Positions 24,698 to 28,916 of a stretch of DNA of 28,916 nt are shown in pieces. How positions within the stretch are numbered: the stretch's first letter is position 1; every line of letters starts with the position of its first letter. Made by a program: the position numbers and the translations under genes. Origin of the DNA: Sphingobacteriales bacterium (GTDB taxonomy: Bacteria; Bacteroidota; Bacteroidia; Chitinophagales; Chitinophagaceae); assembly GCA_004294195.1 (NCBI GenBank), contig REAQ01000115.1, positions 1-28,916 on the forward strand, written 5' to 3'. The notes beneath the pieces were generated by a model, which had not been told where the DNA came from, did no database searches, and saw only the letters and a list, made by a program, of their open reading frames with translations.

Positions 24698-24705
24698 TAT
24701 ATTTG
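24698..24705 (+). promoter_or_regulatory. Candidate -7 box for tgt
   Basis: TATATTTG matches TAnnTTTG and ends 18 nt before the TTG start at 24724. No clear -33 box. A small ACCCC/GGGGT hairpin (24674-24692) lies just upstream. Confidence 0.45.
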
Positions 24706-24723
24706 CAGGCTTAAATTATCCAC

Positions 24724-25854
24724 TTGCGTTTATCTTATTCCTTAACAGCGGCTACCGGAAAGGCCCGTGCCGGTGAGATCATCACTGACCATGGTGCAAT
24801 TGAAACGCCCATCTTCATGCCCGTAGGTACAGTGGGCAGTGTAAAAGCAGTGACGCAGCAGCAGTTGAAACAGGAAGTTGACGCAAAGATCATTCTGGGG
24901 AACACCTACCATCTTTACCTCAGGCCAGGTACTGCTGTGCTTGAGGCCGCGGGAGGGCTGCATAAATTTATGGGTTGGGATCGCCCTATCCTTACAGACA
25001 GTGGCGGCTACCAGGTTTTTTCCCTGGCCTCCAGCCGGAAGATCACAGAAGAAGGCGTAGTGTTCCAAAGTCATATCGATGGCTCCCGTCATCTTTTCAC
25101 ACCGGAATCGGTCATGGATATCCAGCGTAGCATTGGTGCCGATATCATCATGGCTTTCGATGAATGCCCGCCATATCCTAGTGAATACAAATACGTGAAG
25201 GACTCCATGTACCTTACCCACCGATGGTTGAAGCGATGCGCCCAACGCCTCTCAGAAACCGAATGTGCGTACGGATACTCCCAGAATTTATTTCCAATTG
25301 TGCAGGGAGGAACATTTGCTGATCTTCGTAAAGAATCCTGCGAGTTTATTAGTTCAATGGATGCTGCGGGCAACGCGATTGGCGGATTGAGTGTAGGGGA
25401 GCCCACTGAGATGATCTATGAATACTGCGCGCTCAGTTGTGAGTATCTTCCTGCAGACCGGCCCCGTTACCTGATGGGAGTTGGTACACCCTGGGACCTT
25501 CTGGAGTGTATTGGATTGGGCATCGATATGTTTGATTGTGTAATGCCCACCCGTAACGGAAGGAATGCGATGTTGTTTACTTCCGAAGGCATCATCAATA
25601 TCGATAATAAAAAATGGGAGTACGATTTTTCTCCGATTGATGGAGCCGTTCCCAATGACGTCAGCCAGGGCTATTCAAAAGCATATGTGCGTCACCTGAT
25701 CAAGGCAAAAGAGATCCTCGGCTTAACCATTGCTTCTGTTCATAACCTCGCGTTTTATCTCTGGTTGGTGCGGCAGGCGAGGGAGAAAATCATTGATGGC
25801 AGTTTTTATGGATGGAAGGAAGAGATGGTGGTTAGGTTGAAGCAGCGTTTGTGA
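24724..25854 (+). CDS. tgt: tRNA-guanine transglycosylase (queuosine pathway), without the zinc cysteines
   Basis: The TTG at 24724 is the probable start: an in-frame TAA is four codons upstream and the first internal ATG (residue 32) would cut conserved sequence. The protein has 376 residues, normal for the family. It swaps guanine-34 in tRNAs with GUN anticodons for preQ1 in bacteria. D92 (T-D-S-G-G-Y-Q), D146 (F-D-E-C-P-P) and the nucleophile D271 (F-D-C-V-M-P-T-R-N-G-R) are present. The zinc site is altered: in Zymomonas TGT C318, C320, C323 and H349 bind Zn; the gap-free match here gives V309, N311, S314 and H340, so the three Cys are gone. The tgt gene is usually followed by an lptF/lptG permease gene in Bacteroidota; here an esterase lies in between. 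Confidence 0.95.
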   Translation: MRLSYSLTAATGKARAGEIITDHGAIETPIFMPVGTVGSVKAVTQQQLKQEVDAKIILGNTYHLYLRPGTAVLEAAGGLHKFMGWDRPILTDSGGYQVFSLASSRKITEEGVVFQSHIDGSRHLFTPESVMDIQRSIGADIIMAFDECPPYPSEYKYVKDSMYLTHRWLKRCAQRLSETECAYGYSQNLFPIVQGGTFADLRKESCEFISSMDAAGNAIGGLSVGEPTEMIYEYCALSCEYLPADRPRYLMGVGTPWDLLECIGLGIDMFDCVMPTRNGRNAMLFTSEGIINIDNKKWEYDFSPIDGAVPNDVSQGYSKAYVRHLIKAKEILGLTIASVHNLAFYLWLVRQAREKIIDGSFYGWKEEMVVRLKQRL

Positions 25855-25861
25855 GGCAGTT

Positions 25862-25944
25862 TTCTAGGTGAAGGGAGAAGATAAAGGGAGAAGTGTGAAG
25901 ATCAGCTTCGTACTTCTTCCTTTATCTTCTCCCTTCACTTAGAA
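25862..25944. repeat. Word repeat H: 39-bp hairpin of 13-mers between convergent tgt and esterase genes
   Basis: Arms 25862-25894 and 25912-25944 (33 bp) are inverted copies with two differences; the 17-nt middle adds GT/GT and GAAG/CTTC pairs around a 5-nt loop, giving a stem of about 39 bp. Each arm holds a tandem of 13-mers, GTGAAGGGAGAAG and ATAAAGGGAGAAG. All four non-Watson-Crick positions are G-U pairs when the plus strand is transcribed, but C-A mismatches on the minus strand. The hairpin could end or protect the tgt mRNA. Confidence 0.9.
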
Positions 25945-25950
25945 CCTGGG

Positions 25951-26727
25951 TTACTTTTTTTGTGCAAATATAAATGGCAACAGTTCGGGTTCTACAAACG
26001 CATTTCTCCAGCTATCATGCCCTACACCAGGATACTCCGTGTATTTCACTTTTGCCTTTGCTTTTTCAAGTTCGCCTACCATTAACCGTGAGTTAGATAC
26101 GGGCACCACCATATCAGCGCTGCCATGGAATACCCAGATGGGTAGCTTTTTACGGTATCGCGTAACCGCTTTTGGATCACCTGCCCCGCAGATAGGGAAT
26201 GCCGCAGCAAAAAGGTCGGGCCGGCGAGCGAGTGCATCAAAAGTACCCATACCACCCATTGATAGGCCACCGATATAAATGCGATTTTTATCTACGTTCC
26301 CACTGTTAGCGAGTTCGTCTATGAATTTTAATACCATCCGCATAGGAGGAGTAGGAACCGTGTCTGAGTTCACAGAGAAGGTTAGACTGTCTTTCAACTG
26401 GCGCTGGACCCTCGCCCAATAGCTGTTGGTTGGGCACTGGGGCATCACAACGATGGCCGGATATTTTGCCCTGATAAGGGAATCCAGGAAAAGACTAGCA
26501 CCCCAGAACAATTGCTTTTCATTGTCTGATCCCCTTTCCCCGGCTCCATGGAGAAAAACGAGTAGAGGATATTTTTTCCCTTTTTGGAAGTTGGCGGGCG
26601 TCAGGATCCTGCAGGGCAAGGTATCTGTGCCGTCCACATATAGTTGTTTCTCAAAAAGGCTCAGGTCTTGCGCCCCTGCTGTGAAAACAAGGAAGAAGAC
26701 GAAGGTTAAAGTCAAAAGATGTTTCAT
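25951..26727 (-). CDS. Secreted alpha/beta-hydrolase (esterase / prolyl oligopeptidase-like)
   Basis: From ATG at 26727 the protein has 258 residues, starting with a signal peptide (MKHLLTLTFVFFLVFTAGAQ). A longer frame reaches into repeat I and is not credible. The catalytic domain is a phospholipase/carboxylesterase-like alpha/beta hydrolase: oxyanion region L-V-F-L-H-G-A-G-E-R-G, nucleophile in I-G-G-L-S-M-G-G-M-G, Asp in F-H-G-S-A-D-M-V-V-P, and His in P-G-V-G-H-D-S-W. Family members hydrolyse esters of feruloyl, acetyl or similar groups in the periplasm or outside; the substrate is not known. It is a single minus-strand gene bracketed by hairpin elements H and I. Confidence 0.88.
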   Translation of the reverse strand: MKHLLTLTFVFFLVFTAGAQDLSLFEKQLYVDGTDTLPCRILTPANFQKGKKYPLLVFLHGAGERGSDNEKQLFWGASLFLDSLIRAKYPAIVVMPQCPTNSYWARVQRQLKDSLTFSVNSDTVPTPPMRMVLKFIDELANSGNVDKNRIYIGGLSMGGMGTFDALARRPDLFAAAFPICGAGDPKAVTRYRKKLPIWVFHGSADMVVPVSNSRLMVGELEKAKAKVKYTEYPGVGHDSWRNAFVEPELLPFIFAQKK

Positions 26728-26778
26728 AACGCTGGGGTTAGATGCTAATTTAATGTGAAAATGTGATAGTGCAGCTGT

Positions 26779-26880
26779 CGCTTCGCGAGACATTGGGCAT
26801 TGGGCATTAGGCACTGCCGGCAGTTACTCCGAGTGTTAATGCCCAATGCCCAATGCCCAATGCCTCGCGAAGCGTCAATG
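26779..26880. repeat. Word repeat I: long hairpin of GGGCATT heptamers
   Basis: The base of the hairpin is CGCTTCGCGAG (26779-26789) with CTCGCGAAGCG (26864-26874). Inside are CATTGGG/GGGCATT heptamers on the left and their complements AATGCCC on the right (3 units against 4). The loop (26816-26837) reads GCCGGCAGTTACTCCGAGTG then TT and is the inverted, one-mismatch copy of 15168-15189. Further sharing: 21 nt with element F and 18 nt with element A1. It lies between divergent esterase and lptF/G genes. The remaining gap bases (26728-26778) carry no other recognisable feature. Confidence 0.88.
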
Positions 26881-26894
26881 TCACACCGCCACAT

Positions 26895-26902
26895 TATCTT
26901 TG
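26895..26902 (+). promoter_or_regulatory. Candidate -7 box for the lptF/lptG gene
   Basis: TATCTTTG matches TAnnTTTG and ends 18 nt before the CTG start at 26921. Repeat I lies directly upstream, in the place of the -33 region, with no clear TTTG. Confidence 0.45.
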
Positions 26903-26920
26903 TAGCTCTAAAACAATAGC

Positions 26921-28000
26921 CTGAAGAAGCTTGACTGGTACATACTGTTTAAATTCCTGACCACTTTTTTCTTTTCCCTGATCCTTTTCACGATCATCTC
27001 AACGGTCATCGACATGAGTGAGAAGACCGATGATTTTGCCAAGCACAACCTGGAATATAAAACCGTGTTCCGCGACTACTATGCGGGATTTATTCCCTTT
27101 ATTCTGGCCATGCTTTTCCCCTTGTTCGTGTTTATAGCGGTGATTTTTTTCACCTCTAAAATGGCTAACCGTTCTGAGTTTATTGCCATTCTCGCCAGCG
27201 GGGTAAGCTTACGCAGAATCCTGAGGCCTTATTGGGTTGGCGGTGTATTTCTTGCAATCATGCTCTTTCTTGCCAACTACTACATCCTTCCCCGTGCCAA
27301 TGAGAAGCGGACAAAGTTTGAAGCAAAATATACGCAAACCACCAAAATGGAGTACATCAGTAAGAGCATCTATATGCGGGTGGATTCCTTTAGTTATTGC
27401 GGGATCAGGTATTATGATACCACTGCTAAGGGAGGCGGTACCTTTTTCATGGAGACGATTAGAAACCATAAAGTTGTTTACAACCTCAGGGCTGATAACA
27501 TCAACTGGGATACTGCAAAGAAAGTGTGGAAACTCACCGGTGTCATTGAAAGAACAGTTGGGGACCTCAAAGAAGACGTGAAGTTTCACCAGGAAATATA
27601 CAAGAATTTCAATTTCACACCCATTGACCTGCAGCGGGATGAGTATGTAAAAGACCGCCTCACCACGCCCGAGTTGAATCGAATGATTGCTGCTGAAAAA
27701 CTCCGTGGCTCTGAAACCGTCAGGGAACTCACAATGGAGAGGGCTAAGCGCCTTGCTACACCCATTTCTGTGATCATTCTAACACTCATCGGTGCCATCA
27801 TGGCCTGCCGCAAGATCAGGGGGGGCAGTGGCGCACACCTTGCACTAGGTTTTATCCTCTGCGCATTCTTTATCCTAACGGACAGGTTCTCAACCATTTT
27901 CTCTACGAAGGGTAATTTGAACCCATACATCGCCGCATGGTTGCCCAATGTTTTGTTCGGTTTTGTCACCCTCTGGTTGTATAAAAAAGCCCCGAAATAA
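26921..28000 (+). CDS. LptF/LptG family permease (YjgP/YjgQ), CTG start
   Basis: The family starts M-K-K-L-D-W-Y-I. Here that segment is encoded by CTG AAG AAG CTT GAC TGG TAC ATA from 26921, with an in-frame TAA four codons upstream and no ATG, GTG or TTG between. CTG is therefore the likely start, giving 359 residues. The first ATG (27014) would lose transmembrane helix 1. The protein has two N-terminal membrane helices, one more around residue 100, a periplasmic beta-jellyroll domain (about 120-270), and three C-terminal helices (R-L-A-T-P-I-S-V-I-I-L-T-L-I-G-A-I). LptF/LptG with LptB extract lipopolysaccharide from the inner membrane. F and G are hard to tell apart in this phylum. Confidence 0.9.
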   Translation: MKKLDWYILFKFLTTFFFSLILFTIISTVIDMSEKTDDFAKHNLEYKTVFRDYYAGFIPFILAMLFPLFVFIAVIFFTSKMANRSEFIAILASGVSLRRILRPYWVGGVFLAIMLFLANYYILPRANEKRTKFEAKYTQTTKMEYISKSIYMRVDSFSYCGIRYYDTTAKGGGTFFMETIRNHKVVYNLRADNINWDTAKKVWKLTGVIERTVGDLKEDVKFHQEIYKNFNFTPIDLQRDEYVKDRLTTPELNRMIAAEKLRGSETVRELTMERAKRLATPISVIILTLIGAIMACRKIRGGSGAHLALGFILCAFFILTDRFSTIFSTKGNLNPYIAAWLPNVLFGFVTLWLYKKAPK

Positions 28001-28021
28001 CGCAACTTTACAGTTCGTTTA

Positions 28022-28061
28022 TGGTTACTTGGGGTACAATGTTTACCTTCACTGGTAACCA
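28022..28061 (+). promoter_or_regulatory. Dyad TGGTTAC-N26-GTAACCA upstream of citrate synthase
   Basis: TGGTTAC (28022-28028) and GTAACCA (28055-28061) are perfect inverted heptamers in the 97-bp gap before the citrate synthase gene. No -7 consensus box is visible nearby. It could be a regulator site or chance. Confidence 0.25.
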
Positions 28062-28097
28062 CATACAGCAACTTACAACATGTAACCTGCATTATAT

Positions 28098-28916
28098 ATG
28101 GAAGAGTTAAAAGAACGATTCAAAGCCAAATCAGAAGCCGTAGCAACCGAGATCAAGGACATTATTAAGGAACATGGTAACAGGAAAATTGGTGAAGTAA
28201 ATCTCTCCCAAATTTATCAGGGTATGCGGGGAATGACAGGCCTCGTGACCGAGACCTCCCTCCTGGATGCCAATGAGGGTATCCGTTTCCGTGGATATTC
28301 CATTCCGGAACTTCAACAGAAACTCCCCAAAGCGAAAGATGGCAGCGAGCCCTTGCCCGAAGGTTTGTTCTACCTGATGCTCATTGGTGAGCTACCAACG
28401 GAAGACGATGTGCAACGAGTGACATCAATATTGCAACGCCGTTCTCATGTGCCTAATCATGTATTTGATACCATCGAGGCGCTACCACTCAACGCTCACC
28501 CTATGACGCAATTTGTAGTAGCTATCATGGCGCTACAAACAGAAAGCAGCTTCCAGAAAAAGTATGCTGCTGGCATGTCTAAAAAAGATTATTGGTCGGC
28601 CGCTTTTGATGACTCGATGGACCTGCTCGCCAGACTCCCACGCATCGCAGCATATATCTATCGTCGGAAATATAAAAATGGCGATCATATCCAGCCGAAT
28701 GGATTACTGGATTGGGCCGGCAACTTTGCCCACATGATGGGCTTTGAAGACGAGAGCTTCAAGGAGTTGATGCGTTTATATATGACCATCCACGCAGACC
28801 ATGAAGGCGGTAACGTTTCTGCACATACTACCCATCTGGTAGGATCTGCATTGAGTGATCCTTACTTAAGTTTTGCAGCCGGAATGAATGGATTGGCCGG
28901 GCCATTACATGGTCTC
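28098..28916 (+). CDS. gltA: Citrate synthase, eukaryotic (mitochondrial) type, N-terminal 273 codons
   Basis: The frame is open from ATG 28098 to the window end, so the C-terminus is missing. The sequence follows the mitochondrial-type enzyme closely: Y-Q-G-M-R-G-M-T-G-L-V-T-E-T-S, I-R-F-R-G-Y-S-I-P-E, P-L-P-E-G-L-F-Y, and the active-site block H-A-D-H-E-G-G-N-V-S-A-H-T-T-H-L-V-G-S, which contains the first catalytic His region, then N-G-L-A-G-P-L-H-G. It has the small hinge and long N-terminus of type I enzymes and not the NADH-regulated features of E. coli GltA. It makes citrate from oxaloacetate and acetyl-CoA. Symbol gltA is used as in other bacteria. Confidence 0.95.
   Translation, partial: MEELKERFKAKSEAVATEIKDIIKEHGNRKIGEVNLSQIYQGMRGMTGLVTETSLLDANEGIRFRGYSIPELQQKLPKAKDGSEPLPEGLFYLMLIGELPTEDDVQRVTSILQRRSHVPNHVFDTIEALPLNAHPMTQFVVAIMALQTESSFQKKYAAGMSKKDYWSAAFDDSMDLLARLPRIAAYIYRRKYKNGDHIQPNGLLDWAGNFAHMMGFEDESFKELMRLYMTIHADHEGGNVSAHTTHLVGSALSDPYLSFAAGMNGLAGPLHGL

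Noticed and set aside
25951..26814. Longer N-terminus of the esterase
   Set aside because: The extra residues come from repeat I words; the signal peptide begins at the ATG at 26727.
27014..28000. Start of the lptF/lptG gene at the first ATG
   Set aside because: This would remove the first membrane helix and the conserved KKLDWYI start, which are encoded in frame just upstream.
1..28916. tRNA, rRNA, riboswitch, phage, IS element or defence system
   Set aside because: I looked for tRNA cloverleaf ends, transposase or integrase motifs, Cas, restriction or toxin genes and found none; a weak or unusual RNA gene could be missed without a covariance search.

Overview
The window looks like chromosomal DNA from a Bacteroidota bacterium, most probably of the Chitinophagaceae. 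The reasons are the gene content (DUF2795 protein of the [17 protein letters not shown] type, DUF695/RraB protein, PurS, a citrate synthase of the eukaryotic type, exported PKD-repeat protein, an lptF/lptG permease near tgt), upstream regions that match the Bacteroidota promoter (TTTG / TAnnTTTG), and the absence of Shine-Dalgarno sequences. I see no rRNA, tRNA, CRISPR array, prophage or transposase. Nearly all genes are housekeeping or envelope genes.

Layout. 1-3395 (minus): the 5' part of a PKD-repeat surface protein, a small lipoprotein, and an exported DUF695/RraB protein. 3441-10629 (plus): Nif3-like protein and zinc-ribbon coiled-coil protein (one operon), a disrupted recN, and a 1275-residue AsmA-like protein. 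10631-13261 holds compact genes on both strands: DUF2795, lolD-type ATPase, PduO-type cobalamin adenosyltransferase, a second MacB/LolD-type ATPase and gatC. 13418-15097 (plus): trpS and a deoxynucleoside kinase. 15307-16917 (minus): pckA. 17192-20207 (plus): an operon of aminopeptidase P, pssA, purS and rsmI. 20258-22091 (plus): a disrupted M1-family metallopeptidase. 22147-24653 (minus): a NarL-type response regulator, rsmG and a membrane glycosyltransferase (the last two overlapping). 24724-28916: tgt (plus), a secreted esterase (minus), an LptF/LptG permease (plus) and the first 273 codons of citrate synthase (plus).

The most unusual signal is not a gene. About half of the larger intergenic gaps hold 'word repeats': short tandem words of 7, 8 or 13 bp, usually copied in inverted orientation so that they form hairpins of 28 to about 70 bp. 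The words differ from gap to gap, but several gaps share modules of 18 to 22 nt. Three single minus-strand genes (pckA, the response regulator, the esterase) are each bracketed by two such elements. The esterase sits between tgt and the lptF/lptG gene, which are usually adjacent in Bacteroidota.

Two genes, recN and the M1 peptidase, each lack a conserved internal block and change frame at exactly that point. In recN the missing block is the Walker A P-loop. This is either real decay or an assembly fault. Tgt has lost all three zinc-binding cysteines while keeping its catalytic residues. Several TAnnTTTG boxes lie only 4-6 nt before a start codon, which predicts leaderless mRNAs.
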